Shown: positions 42,282 to 50,281 of the stretch, piece after piece | Layout: every line of letters begins with the position of its first letter | How positions within the stretch are numbered: the stretch's first letter is position 1 | NCBI GenBank assembly: GCA_016871675.1 | Contig: VHCN01000004.1 | Span: 1 to 64,000, forward strand | Origin: Verrucomicrobiota bacterium | GTDB taxonomy: Bacteria > Verrucomicrobiota > Verrucomicrobiia > Limisphaerales > VHCN01 | Reading direction: 5' to 3' | Length of the DNA: 64,000 bases | Program-made: the position numbers and the translations under genes | Notes under the pieces: model-generated | What the model was told of the DNA's origin: nothing | What the model saw: the letters and a program-made list of their open reading frames with translations, nothing else | Database searches by the model: none

Positions 42282-43664
42282 TTACGCGACGTCGAAAAGT
42301 TCCTTCGCGATGTCGAGCCGTTTGCGGGCGACGACGGCCTCGTTCGCCTTGATGGCGAGAATCGTCGCCTCGTAGCCCTCCTTCCATCCGGCGCCGGGCA
42401 GCAGCTTGAGGTCGGCGAGGTATTTCGCGAGCGCGGCCTTGTCGTTGGGATTGAAGGTGGCGACGAAATCCTCGACGGCGCCGCCGACTTCGTTGGCGTT
42501 GGCGAGGAAGTTTTCGAGCGCGAAGTTGATCGGCAGCTCGGTGAAGCTGGTTTCGGCCGCCGCGCTTTCACCGACGGCCGCGAGTTTCGTCGCGTCCATC
42601 ACGAGCGCGATGCCGGTTTCCTTGTAGAAGATGTCCTTGCGCGCGTAGACCTCCCAGCCGAGCAGCGGCGCGTCGGTCTCCTTGAACATCCACGCCTTCT
42701 GGCCGCGGATCATCACGGCCGCGTCGGTCCCGTAAATCATGTCGTAGTCGTTGTCGAAGGAGTTCGCCAGCGTGGCGTCGTAGGTGAAGTGGACGCCATT
42801 CGGGAATTCAAACACGGCCTGCGCGGTGTCGGCGACATCGCGGCCGTCCGCCCAGTGAACGATGCTGCCAAATCCGGTGATCGCCGCCGGCCGGCCCCGC
42901 AGGAACCACGCCGTCGCGTCGATCTGGTGGATGCCCATCTCGCCGACGAGCCCGAGCGAGAGTTTCTTGTCGAGGCGCCAGTTGATGGCCTTCACGCGCT
43001 CGTCGTTGCCGGAGGTGAACCGCCAGCTCGTCTTCTTGTGCCACTGCGCGTGCGCCGACGCGAACTTGCCGCAGGCCCCCGAGCGGACGAACTGCAGCAG
43101 GAACAACCGCTGCGGGTCGGAACGCGTCTGGAGGCCGGACTGGAAGTGAACCTTGCCCGCGGCCTTCGCGGCGCCGGCGATCGCGCGCGCATCCTCGACC
43201 GTGTGCGCGAGCGGGACTTCGCAATAGACGTGTTTGCCGGCGGCGAGCGCGTCGAGCGCGATTTGTTTGTGGAGGTGCGTGGGCGTGGCGATGATCACCG
43301 CCTGCACGGTCTTGTCCGCGAGGATTTGCCTGTAGTCCTCGACTTGCTTCGCGTCGGGCGCGTTCGGTGCGGAACGGCGGAGCATGGCGGGATAATTGTC
43401 GCAGATGGCGACGACTCTGGCTTCCTTGCGCCGGTTGAGCGCGGCGAGGAGTTCGCGGCCCCACGTGCCGAGGCCGATGAGCGCGACGTTGATGGTGAAG
43501 TTGGGCGCCTTGGCGTCGATTCCGCCGGGCTTCTTGGCGTCCTGCGCGCGGAGCTCGACCGCGCCCATCATGCTCATGAGCGCGGCGAACGACCCGCCGC
43601 GGAGGAAGTCGCGGCGGTTGACATCGGGAGCGGGCGAATCGGCCGGCAGCGGCTGCAAGTTCAT
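42282..43664 (-). CDS. Gfo/Idh/MocA-family oxidoreductase, Tat-exported
   Basis: A 460-residue protein from ATG 43664 (ATGA overlap with the preceding small gene). Twin-arginine leader VNRRDFLRGGSFAALMSMMG. Rossmann fold: NVALIGLGTWGRELLAALN (near residue 57), VQAVIIATPTHLHKQIA, then KHVYCEVPLAHTVEDA. The usual catalytic Lys of this family (EKP) is replaced by Val (EVP), as in some exported PVC relatives and in NAD-dependent GH109 glycosidases. C-terminal sheet: GEMGIHQIDATAWFLRG with conserved His and Asp. Likely acts on a sugar with tightly bound NAD(P) in the periplasm; substrate unknown. The frame stays open upstream to 44132 but that part is not coding-like. Confidence 0.88.
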   Translation of the reverse strand: MNLQPLPADSPAPDVNRRDFLRGGSFAALMSMMGAVELRAQDAKKPGGIDAKAPNFTINVALIGLGTWGRELLAALNRRKEARVVAICDNYPAMLRRSAPNAPDAKQVEDYRQILADKTVQAVIIATPTHLHKQIALDALAAGKHVYCEVPLAHTVEDARAIAGAAKAAGKVHFQSGLQTRSDPQRLFLLQFVRSGACGKFASAHAQWHKKTSWRFTSGNDERVKAINWRLDKKLSLGLVGEMGIHQIDATAWFLRGRPAAITGFGSIVHWADGRDVADTAQAVFEFPNGVHFTYDATLANSFDNDYDMIYGTDAAVMIRGQKAWMFKETDAPLLGWEVYARKDIFYKETGIALVMDATKLAAVGESAAAETSFTELPINFALENFLANANEVGGAVEDFVATFNPNDKAALAKYLADLKLLPGAGWKEGYEATILAIKANEAVVARKRLDIAKELFDVA

Positions 43665-43967
43665 CGTGGCGGGATTGTTGCCAGTGCCCGCGGATGAACG
43701 CGAATGATTTTTTCCACGTCGCGGTCCAGAGGCACGCCGACGAAGTCGAGCGCGTTGCGGATCGCCGGCTGCGTGTTGTCGTCGCCATCCGCGCCGGGCA
43801 CCAGCACCCCGAGGTCGATGACCGGGCTGGTGACCGTGGCGGCCAAGGCGCCGCGGGGGCGCGAGGGCGAGTGGCGCGGCGGGCGTGAGCCCCGCGAGGG
43901 ACTTGAGCCACTGCGGGCGCGACGGGCGGTTCGGCGCGGCGTCGGGGGCGGTGGATTGTGGATTCAT
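43661..43967 (-). pseudogene. Small gene interrupted by a frameshift in a C5 run
   Basis: ATG 43967 is preceded by a strong AAGGAG 13 bases upstream and encodes MNPQSTAPDAAP, then PQWLKSLAGLTPAAPLA. At the run of five C (minus strand, 43859-43855) the sensible protein moves to another frame: LAATVTSPVIDLGVLVPGAD, NTQPAIRNALDFVGVPLDRD and so on, ending at a TGA that overlaps the ATG of the oxidoreductase. Joined, it would be about 103 residues. The good ribosome site in one frame and the coupled stop in the other argue for one gene broken by a single-base indel, a sequencing error, or programmed frameshifting. No family is recognised. Confidence 0.6.
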
Positions 43968-44021
43968 GGCGGGTGTCTCCTTCGTTTCCGTCGGGCGTTG
44001 GTTGCGTTGCGCCCGCGGCCC

Positions 44022-44049
44022 TTGCCAAATCCGCCACCCGGCGCACAAT
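44022..44049 (+). promoter_or_regulatory. Predicted promoter of the SCO1-like gene
   Basis: TTGCCA (44022-44027), 16-bp spacer, CACAAT (44044-44049), 9 bases before ATG 44059, so the leader would be a few nt at most. The -35 and next bases match those of nuoA. Confidence 0.55.
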
Positions 44050-44058
44050 CTCCTCGCA

Positions 44059-45021
44059 ATGAACCGCGCCTTGGCCACCGCAGTCTTGGTTTCCACGCTT
44101 GCCGCGCTCGCGTCCGCGTGTCGCGACGCCACGCCAGCAGCAGCGACACAACCGCCGGCCGCTGCATTGACGAACGCGCCCGCCGCTTCGACCCTTCACA
44201 CAAACGCCGCGTCCTCGAACAAGGTTTTCACCGTCAAGGGCATCGTGGATCACCTCAAGGAAAACGGCCGCATCGCCGTCATCAAGCACGAAGCCATCCC
44301 GGATTACATGGAGGCGATGACGATGCCCTTCACCGTGAAGGAGCCCGCCGACCTGCGGAACCTGTTGCCGGGCGCGACGGTGCTTTTCCGCCTCGTGGTC
44401 ACGGAGGACGACAGTTGGATTCAGGATGTTGCGCTGCTTGGCGGGAGCAAGCTGCCCGAGACGCCCGCGCTCAAGTCCTTCCGGCTCGTTCGGGATGTCG
44501 AGCCCCTGAAAGTCGGCGACGCGATGCCGGACTACCGCTTCACCAACGAACTCGGCCGCGCGGTGAGTTTCGCGGACTACAAGGGCCGGCCGTATGCGTT
44601 CTCGTTCATCTTCACGCGCTGCCCGCTGCCGGATTTCTGCCCGCGGATGAACCAGAATTTCTCGAAGGCGCTCACGCAATTGAAAGCCGGACCGGCCGCG
44701 CCGACCAACGTCCATCTCTTCTCGATTTCGTTCGACGTGGGCTTCGACTCGCCGGCCGTGCTGCTCAACTACGCGCGCCGCCACTCCGGCTACGACCCGC
44801 AGCAATGGAGTTTCCTCACCGGCGCGCTCATCGACATCGACGCGGTCACCGAGCAGTTCGGCCTCGTGTTCCGGCGCGAATCGGGACGGATCGATTTCGA
44901 CCACAACCTCCGGACGGTCGTGGTGAACTCCGCGGGAAAAATCCAGGCGATCCTCATCGGCAACACGTGGAAGCCCGACGAACTTGTGTCGGAGCTTGTG
45001 AAAGCCGCAGCGGTGAAGTAG
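44059..45021 (+). CDS. CusF-like plus SCO1/SenC copper lipoprotein
   Basis: A 320-residue lipoprotein: lipobox LAALASAC (Cys21). Residues 55-120 form a CusF-like copper-binding domain (VFTVKGIVDHLKENGRIAVI, DYMEAMTMPFTVKEPADL). Residues 150-315 form a SCO1/SenC thioredoxin-fold domain: VSFADYKGRPYAFSFIFTRC, with copper Cys pair in CPLPDFCPRMN (near 189 and 195), spaced CX5C rather than the usual CX3C, and the His ligand in DFDHNLRTVVV (near 281). SCO proteins deliver copper to CuA of cytochrome oxidase or act as thiol reductants. No cox genes are in the window. The two copper domains in one chain point to donor-acceptor transfer. Confidence 0.92.
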   Translation: MNRALATAVLVSTLAALASACRDATPAAATQPPAAALTNAPAASTLHTNAASSNKVFTVKGIVDHLKENGRIAVIKHEAIPDYMEAMTMPFTVKEPADLRNLLPGATVLFRLVVTEDDSWIQDVALLGGSKLPETPALKSFRLVRDVEPLKVGDAMPDYRFTNELGRAVSFADYKGRPYAFSFIFTRCPLPDFCPRMNQNFSKALTQLKAGPAAPTNVHLFSISFDVGFDSPAVLLNYARRHSGYDPQQWSFLTGALIDIDAVTEQFGLVFRRESGRIDFDHNLRTVVVNSAGKIQAILIGNTWKPDELVSELVKAAAVK

Positions 45022-45027
45022 CAGGAC

Positions 45028-46905
45028 CTACACGCTGGCGACCGGCTCGACGGGCGTCTCCGCGACGGGCGTCTCCGCGGCGGGCGCGGCGGGCGGGATC
45101 ACCACCTCGATGTGCTCGATGCGGTAGCGCTTCTTCGCGCCGTCGAGTTCGAAGTCCACTTCATCGCCAACGCGGTGGTTGAGGAGGGCCTGCGCCAGCG
45201 GGCTCAGGTAGCTGACGATGCCATGCTCTGCATCGAAGTCCCACGCGCCCATCAACGCGTAAGTCTCCGCCTGCTGTGTGTTCAGGTCGGTGACGCGCAC
45301 CCGCGTGCCGATGCCCGCCGCGTCGGCGCGGGCGTCCGTGAAGTCCGTGCCGCGGGCGCGGCCAAGCTGGTTCTCCAATTCGTGCTTCCGGCGCATGAGG
45401 ACCTTCTGCATTTCCTTGGCGGCCTTGTATTCGTGGTTCTCGCGCAAGTCGCCGTAGCTCCGGGCGATGGCGATGTCCTTCGAATTCGCCGGGATCTTTT
45501 TTTGCACCAGCTCGGTGTATTCGTTGCGGCGCCGGTCGAGGCTGTTCCATGAGACAACGAACGCGGCGTCCTGCTTGGTGTGCTCGCCGCTGATGAGCGG
45601 CTGGATCACCGGATAGGCCTTGACGATGCGCGCGAGCAGCGAACGCTTGTCCATGTCATCAAAGCTCGGCGAATGCTGCAGCGCGCGCGTGAGGTCCTTG
45701 ATGACCTCGATGTCCGCGGACTCGATAAGTTCCACGAGCAACTCCTGGTCGCTCATGATGAAGTCGCGCAGCCGGTTGGACTTCTTCTCGTTGAACTGGT
45801 CGCGCTCGATCGCCGTGACCATCGCACGGAAAACTTCCGGCCCGAGGATGTCCGCAAACGTGTCGGATCGCTCCTTGGCGAGCCAGAGCAGCAACTCGCT
45901 GCTCGCCTGGTGCTGGCTGATGAGCCGCGCCAGGCGGTCCTTGAGCGACTGCAACAAGCCGTCCGCGTTGAGTGCGTTGACGCATTCGCTGCACGTCTTG
46001 GCGGAGACGTTGTTGAGCAGGTCGAGCACGGCGTCGACCCAGCCGGGGTTCGCGGTGCGGATGGCTTGCAGCGCTCGCTTGTGCTTCGCCGCGGGGAGTT
46101 GGTCCAGCAACTGCGTAAGCCGCGGGTTCTGCCGAAGGATCGAATCGGAGGTGACCTCTCCGGCCACGGGCTGCTGCCCGGCCGCGCCGCGCAGGTCGTC
46201 GCGCATGAACACCGCCTCGAGCGCGAGCGCGGGTTGCGTGCGCTGGTGCGACACGATCTCGGTGTTCAGCAACGCAACCGCCTCGTTCACGGACGCCGCG
46301 CGGTCTGCGAGATCCGGCACGCCCTTGAGCAACTCGGCCGCGACCACGAGCCGCGCCTTCAAGCCCTTCGCCCCGCGGAATTCGCCCATGAGGCGGTCCT
46401 GCACCGACACTTCGGCGGCCTGATAGGTGACCGGGTCGGTCTTCTTCAGCGGCACGACGAAATGGCCGTCCTTCTTCATCTCGCGTTTCGCGACTTCGAG
46501 CCACTTCTTGTAGTCCGAGGTGATCACATCCGGCACGAGCACCTGCTGGATTTGCTCGAGCGTGGCCTTGCCGCCGAAGCTCTCGATCACGAGCTTGATC
46601 AAGTCGAGGTGATGCAGCGCGGCCATCTGCCGCAACGCGCCGAGGTCGGCGGCCTTGCGCGCGAGGATGTGCTCGCGCGGGATGGCCTTGAGCGACTCCG
46701 CCGCGAAGGTCAGGTCCATCGAGTGGCCCGGCTTGGTCTGGAAATCGATGGTGAACCGCGCGAACACCGTGTCCACCGTGGTGATTTTCCCGAATCCCCA
46801 GCTCCGGTGCATGCAATAGCTGCCCCGGGCGAGCACCACCAGCGGGTCGATGTGCTTGGTGTTGATCTTCCCGGCGGCGGCAAGTTTCTCAAACTCTTCT
46901 CTCAT
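45028..46905 (-). CDS. GreA-like transcription factor with large N-terminal extension
   Basis: A 625-residue protein starting MREEFEKLAAAGKI, with AGGA nine bases upstream. Residues 1-100 contain LARGSYCMHRSWGFGKITTV, a small beta domain like those of CarD/Tudor-like proteins; residues 150-450 are helical repeats of unknown type. From about 465 the protein is GreA: the acidic coiled-coil tip is IARSYGDLRENHEYKAAKEM (tip Asp and Glu kept), then RVTDLNTQQAETYALMGAW and YLSPLAQALLNHRVGDEVDF. It ends with a tandem AETPVAETPVEP. Expected role: rescue of backtracked RNA polymerase, or another secondary-channel function modulated by the extension. It diverges from rsmB by 46-49 bp. Confidence 0.88.
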   Translation of the reverse strand: MREEFEKLAAAGKINTKHIDPLVVLARGSYCMHRSWGFGKITTVDTVFARFTIDFQTKPGHSMDLTFAAESLKAIPREHILARKAADLGALRQMAALHHLDLIKLVIESFGGKATLEQIQQVLVPDVITSDYKKWLEVAKREMKKDGHFVVPLKKTDPVTYQAAEVSVQDRLMGEFRGAKGLKARLVVAAELLKGVPDLADRAASVNEAVALLNTEIVSHQRTQPALALEAVFMRDDLRGAAGQQPVAGEVTSDSILRQNPRLTQLLDQLPAAKHKRALQAIRTANPGWVDAVLDLLNNVSAKTCSECVNALNADGLLQSLKDRLARLISQHQASSELLLWLAKERSDTFADILGPEVFRAMVTAIERDQFNEKKSNRLRDFIMSDQELLVELIESADIEVIKDLTRALQHSPSFDDMDKRSLLARIVKAYPVIQPLISGEHTKQDAAFVVSWNSLDRRRNEYTELVQKKIPANSKDIAIARSYGDLRENHEYKAAKEMQKVLMRRKHELENQLGRARGTDFTDARADAAGIGTRVRVTDLNTQQAETYALMGAWDFDAEHGIVSYLSPLAQALLNHRVGDEVDFELDGAKKRYRIEHIEVVIPPAAPAAETPVAETPVEPVASV

Positions 46906-46954
46906 AACGTCCTGTTTTCCTCGCGCCCCTCATGGGGTTCGCTATTCTTAGGTG

Positions 46955-48319
46955 GTGCCGTTTCAAATACCAAGAGAAAATCCGGAATCGCGCCGCGCTC
47001 CCGCACCGCCCGCGCGTCCGTCCCCGCGGCAACTCGCCTTCGAGGTGCTCGTCGAGCGCGAGCGCGGGACGGACTTCACCGAGGACCTGCTCGAGGACGC
47101 CCTCGATTGCGCCCGGCTCGCCCCGCAAGACCGCGCGCTGTGCCAGGAACTCGTCTTCGGCATCGTCCGCTGGCAGGCCGCGCTCGACTGGCTCATCGCG
47201 CACAAGACGCAGGGCCGCCGCCAGCTCCTTCCCGTGCGCGTCATCCTCCGGCTCGGCATCTATCAACTCTTCTGGCTCGACCGCATCCCGCAGCACGCCG
47301 CCGTGAGCGAGAGCGTCGAACTCGCCCGATCCAACGACCTCGAGCCGCAAGCCAGCTTCGTCAACGCCGTCCTCCGCACCTTCACGCGCGAGATCGAACC
47401 CACGCGCCTTGCGCTCGACGACCTCAAGGCCCGCGAGCCCCACCTCGGCTGGTCGCACCCCGCATGGCTCGTCCGCCGCTGGCTCGCGCGGTGGAGCGCG
47501 GACGATTGCGCCCGCCTCTTCGCATGGAACAATTCCCCGCCTCCAACGTTTGCCCGTGTCAACACCCTCAGGTGCGACCCCGGCACGCTGCTCGAAAAAT
47601 GGCGACACGAAGGCGTCGAATACGACTTTGTCCGCCGCGACTGGGTGCGCGAGAACTTCCTCTTCAAACTCAAGTCCCACCCGCCGCTTGGCCGGCTCGA
47701 GAGTTTTCTCACCGGGTGCTTCTACGTGCAGGACCCGAGCACGCTCCTCGCCGTCACCGAGCTCGCGCCGCAGTCCGGCGAAACCATCCTCGACCTCGGC
47801 GCCGCGCCCGGCGGCAAGACCACCGTCATCGCCGCGCGGATGAACAACGCTGGGCGCATCTTCGCCGTGGATGACTCGCCCGCGCGCATCAGGTTGCTCA
47901 ACGACAACTGCCGACGCGCCGGCATCAACTGTGTCGAGACGACCTCCGATCCCACGACCGCCACGTGGATCGCCCGCCACGGCTTGTTCCACCGCGCGCT
48001 CGTGGACGCGCCGTGCTCGAACACCGGCGTCCTGCGCCGGCGCGTGGACCTTCGCTGGCGTCTCACCGAGGCCGACCTCTCGATCCTTCGCGCGACGCAG
48101 CTCGAACTGCTCACGCGCGCCGCCTCGTGCCTCAAGCCCGGCGGCACACTCATCTACAGCACGTGCAGCCTCGAGCCCGACGAAAACTCCGAGGTTGTGA
48201 ACGAGTTTCTCTCCGCGCACAAGGAGTTCACGCTCGAACGCGAGCGGGAGTTGCTGCCCTTCCGCGACGAGACCGACGGAGCCTACGTAGCGACGCTCCG
48301 GCGCCGTGGAGGCGGGTAG
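46955..48319 (+). CDS. rsmB: 16S rRNA (cytosine-967-C5)-methyltransferase
   Basis: A 454-residue protein. Two tandem GTG codons (46952, 46955) are possible starts; the second lies 6 bases after a TATTCT -10 box. Residues 15-150 are the NusB-like RNA-binding domain (QLAFEVLVERERGTDF, HKTQGRRQLLPVRVILRLG). The methyltransferase domain has the SAM loop DLGAAPGGKTTVIAARMNN (near 282), DAPCSNTGVLRRRVDLRW (first Cys) and YSTCSLEPDENSE (nucleophilic Cys near 403). It makes m5C967 in 16S rRNA. Confidence 0.94.
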   Translation: MPFQIPRENPESRRAPAPPARPSPRQLAFEVLVERERGTDFTEDLLEDALDCARLAPQDRALCQELVFGIVRWQAALDWLIAHKTQGRRQLLPVRVILRLGIYQLFWLDRIPQHAAVSESVELARSNDLEPQASFVNAVLRTFTREIEPTRLALDDLKAREPHLGWSHPAWLVRRWLARWSADDCARLFAWNNSPPPTFARVNTLRCDPGTLLEKWRHEGVEYDFVRRDWVRENFLFKLKSHPPLGRLESFLTGCFYVQDPSTLLAVTELAPQSGETILDLGAAPGGKTTVIAARMNNAGRIFAVDDSPARIRLLNDNCRRAGINCVETTSDPTTATWIARHGLFHRALVDAPCSNTGVLRRRVDLRWRLTEADLSILRATQLELLTRAASCLKPGGTLIYSTCSLEPDENSEVVNEFLSAHKEFTLERERELLPFRDETDGAYVATLRRRGGG

Positions 48320-48407
48320 CCGGCGGGTTCCGAGCGCACTTTGCACTGCGTTGCCAGTGCGGCGCGGCGACACCGCGTCCGCCAAGGCACCGTGCGTTCA
48401 AAAGATT

Positions 48408-49742
48408 TCACCTCCACTGCGACCACCACTCTTCGAATGACTCACGCTCACGCGCGACGACGATCTTGCCGTCTTCGTGCCAGAGCACCGCGGCAAGCCC
48501 GTGCGAAAAACGTGTCTCCCACGGCACATGATACGCGCCCGCCTCCATCCACACCAGGTGATCGCCCGCGCGCAACGTGTCCGGCAACTCGAACCGCCCG
48601 AGTTGATCGAACGCCATGCACGTCGGTCCGTGCACCGCCGTGGGCACGCGCTTGCCGCGCCGGTTCGGAAGCGTGAACACGCGATGCCGCTCCCAGTTTG
48701 ACACGAGCGCGCTCAACGTGCGCCCGCCGTCGCAGATGAGCTGGCGAACCCCGCCGCGCTCCTTCACGTCGAGCACCTGCACCACCAGCACCCCCGAACG
48801 CGCGAGCACGAACCTCCCGTTCTCCAGCCACAACTCGCGCAAGCCGGGAAACAACGGCAGCGTGCGCTGAAACACCGCCGCGAGTTCGCGCAGGTCGAAC
48901 CTCGCTCCGAACGCCCTCCCGTCGTGCGCCCAAGTAAACGGCGGGGGCAACCCGCCACCGCCGTCGAGATGCAACGGCTGGAATTTCGCCGCGCGGCAGA
49001 CTTCCGCCGCCTCGCGAATGGCGCGCTCGTAAGTGCCCGCCCCCGCCACGTTCGTGCGCAGGTGAAAGTGCAGTGTCTCCGCTTCAACGCTTGAACGCTT
49101 CAACGCTTCGACGGCCTTGACCAGTTCCGCCCGCTCCATCCCGAACTGCGTCGGCCACTTCGGATTCTCCGGGTCGTGTTCGAGGCTCGTGCGCAAGCGG
49201 ACGCCGCAACGCCAGCGGTGTTGCTTCGCGAGCGGAAGCAGCGCCTTGAGTTCGGCGGGCGAGTCGAAGTTCACCCGCAGCCGCGGCGCGGCGTGTCGCG
49301 GGAGCCAGTGATGCTTCGCCGGGCCGTTGAGGAGAATCTGGTCCGTTTCGAATCCCTCGCGTCGCGCCGCAAGATACTCGAACTCGCTCACGACCTCGAT
49401 GGGCCGGCCCTGTTTGCGCCACCAACGCAGCAGCGGCGCGACCGGCTGCGTCTTGCACGAAAGCCAGTGGCGGACAGGGAGCGCACGCGCCTCGCGTGCG
49501 ACGGCCGGCGCCTCGCCGACCGTTTTGCCGCGGCGAGACGCCGTGGTGTGCAAGCCGGAGGCTTGCGCTCCCCTGCGTGCTTCCGGCCCGAGCACGCGCA
49601 GTTCGTCGAGCGCCTCCCGCACGGGGCCGGCGGAAAAGAGATAGAACGGTGTCGCTTGAGACGAGACCACGCTTGCAGCCAGTGTGCGCCAGAAGCGGAC
49701 TTGGGGATCAACGGTCGCGCCAGTCTCCCTGTCGCGATTCAT
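48408..49742 (-). CDS. PLP-dependent decarboxylase (ornithine/DAP decarboxylase fold) with in-frame insertion
   Basis: A 444-residue fold-type III decarboxylase from ATG 49742 (ATGA overlap with the upstream gene). The PLP Lys is Lys97 in HWLSCKTQPVAPLL; phosphate-binding GGGGLPPPF is near residue 264; the active-site Cys and Asp are in HGPTCMAFDQLG (near 372); GAYHVPWET follows. Between LDELRVL (residue 51) and LPVRHWLSC (residue 88) lie about 32 extra residues encoded by a 96-bp palindromic element, so the barrel's first turn is enlarged. Substrate could be ornithine, lysine, arginine, carboxynorspermidine or diaminopimelate, or a novel amino acid. Last gene of a three-gene operon with a radical SAM protein. 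Confidence 0.88.
   Translation of the reverse strand: MNRDRETGATVDPQVRFWRTLAASVVSSQATPFYLFSAGPVREALDELRVLGPEARRGAQASGLHTTASRRGKTVGEAPAVAREARALPVRHWLSCKTQPVAPLLRWWRKQGRPIEVVSEFEYLAARREGFETDQILLNGPAKHHWLPRHAAPRLRVNFDSPAELKALLPLAKQHRWRCGVRLRTSLEHDPENPKWPTQFGMERAELVKAVEALKRSSVEAETLHFHLRTNVAGAGTYERAIREAAEVCRAAKFQPLHLDGGGGLPPPFTWAHDGRAFGARFDLRELAAVFQRTLPLFPGLRELWLENGRFVLARSGVLVVQVLDVKERGGVRQLICDGGRTLSALVSNWERHRVFTLPNRRGKRVPTAVHGPTCMAFDQLGRFELPDTLRAGDHLVWMEAGAYHVPWETRFSHGLAAVLWHEDGKIVVARERESFEEWWSQWR
49477..49572. mobile_element. 96-bp palindromic (MITE-like) insertion inside the decarboxylase gene
   Basis: The ends are inverted repeats GGGAGCGC (49477-49484) and GCGCTCCC (49565-49572). Inside are short hairpins in series, among them GCAAGCC/GGCTTGC around a 3-nt loop (49550-49566) and CGCACGC/GCGTGCG near the left end (about 49482-49500). 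The length is exactly 32 codons, so the reading frame is kept. No coding capacity and no clear target duplication. Spread by a transposase or REP-associated tyrosine transposase elsewhere in the genome is inferred. Confidence 0.65.
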
Positions 49743-50281
49743 GGCGCGAGAACAAGGTTCTTCGCGCTCGCGCGGTCCCTTTGAAGGATGACGAAAGACA
49801 TCCAAAGCGAACTGCCGGGCGGTGGTGGCTTGCTGCATGCGATGTTGATTGCGTAAGCGCGACCCGGCTTGAGCAGGTTGACGAGCCTGGGCCCGGTTGG
49901 TGAATTGTTCAAAATCCATGCGTTTGGCAACCGGTGCCTTTGAAGCCAGTTGCGTTGCTGTGCAGCAGGCACCTCGAACTCAGAGACCAATCTCGTGCCC
50001 TCAAGGACACGCCCCGTTCCCGAAAACAATCTGCCGGGCTTTGGGTCTGATTGCGGTGATTGCACTGAAGCTTCAGGAATCCCCAGCACGAAGTGGAAGG
50101 TTCGCGCCGGTGGCATTCGGAAGGACGCGACGAAGCTGCCAGAAGAAGTGACCGCCAACTTTTCCGGCAAGACCAAATGTGCGTGGTCGTATGCCAGCTT
50201 GAACCAGGCGCACGCAGCCAAGAGCAAACCACCGACGACAAGCGTCGGAGCATGCTTGCGAAGTTTGGCGCCGGCTTGCAT
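49739..50281 (-). CDS. Membrane-anchored protein of unknown function
   Basis: A 180-residue protein from ATG 50281, whose A is also the last base of the radical SAM gene's TGA, and whose own stop overlaps the decarboxylase start. One N-terminal membrane helix (PTLVVGGLLLAACAWFKLAY, residues 13-32) is followed by a beta-rich extracytoplasmic domain (VASFRMPPARTFHFVLGIP, LVSEFEVPAAQQRN, AYAINIACSKPPPPGSSLWM). Two Cys are in the visible chain, one in the helix and one in NIACSK. No family is recognised. The tight coupling suggests work with the decarboxylase and radical SAM proteins, perhaps at the membrane. Confidence 0.75.
   Translation of the reverse strand: MQAGAKLRKHAPTLVVGGLLLAACAWFKLAYDHAHLVLPEKLAVTSSGSFVASFRMPPARTFHFVLGIPEASVQSPQSDPKPGRLFSGTGRVLEGTRLVSEFEVPAAQQRNWLQRHRLPNAWILNNSPTGPRLVNLLKPGRAYAINIACSKPPPPGSSLWMSFVILQRDRASAKNLVLAP

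Noticed and set aside
42282-44132. Extending the Gfo/Idh protein to 44132
   Set aside because: The extra residues are Arg/His-rich out-of-frame readings; the Tat signal starts after ATG 43664.
45028-45100. AETPVAETPVEP tandem as a functional repeat
   Set aside because: Only two short copies at the C-terminus; a local slippage duplication is enough.
48320-48407. GCACTG/CAGTGC hairpin after rsmB as a terminator
   Set aside because: The stem is only 6 bp and no T-run follows.
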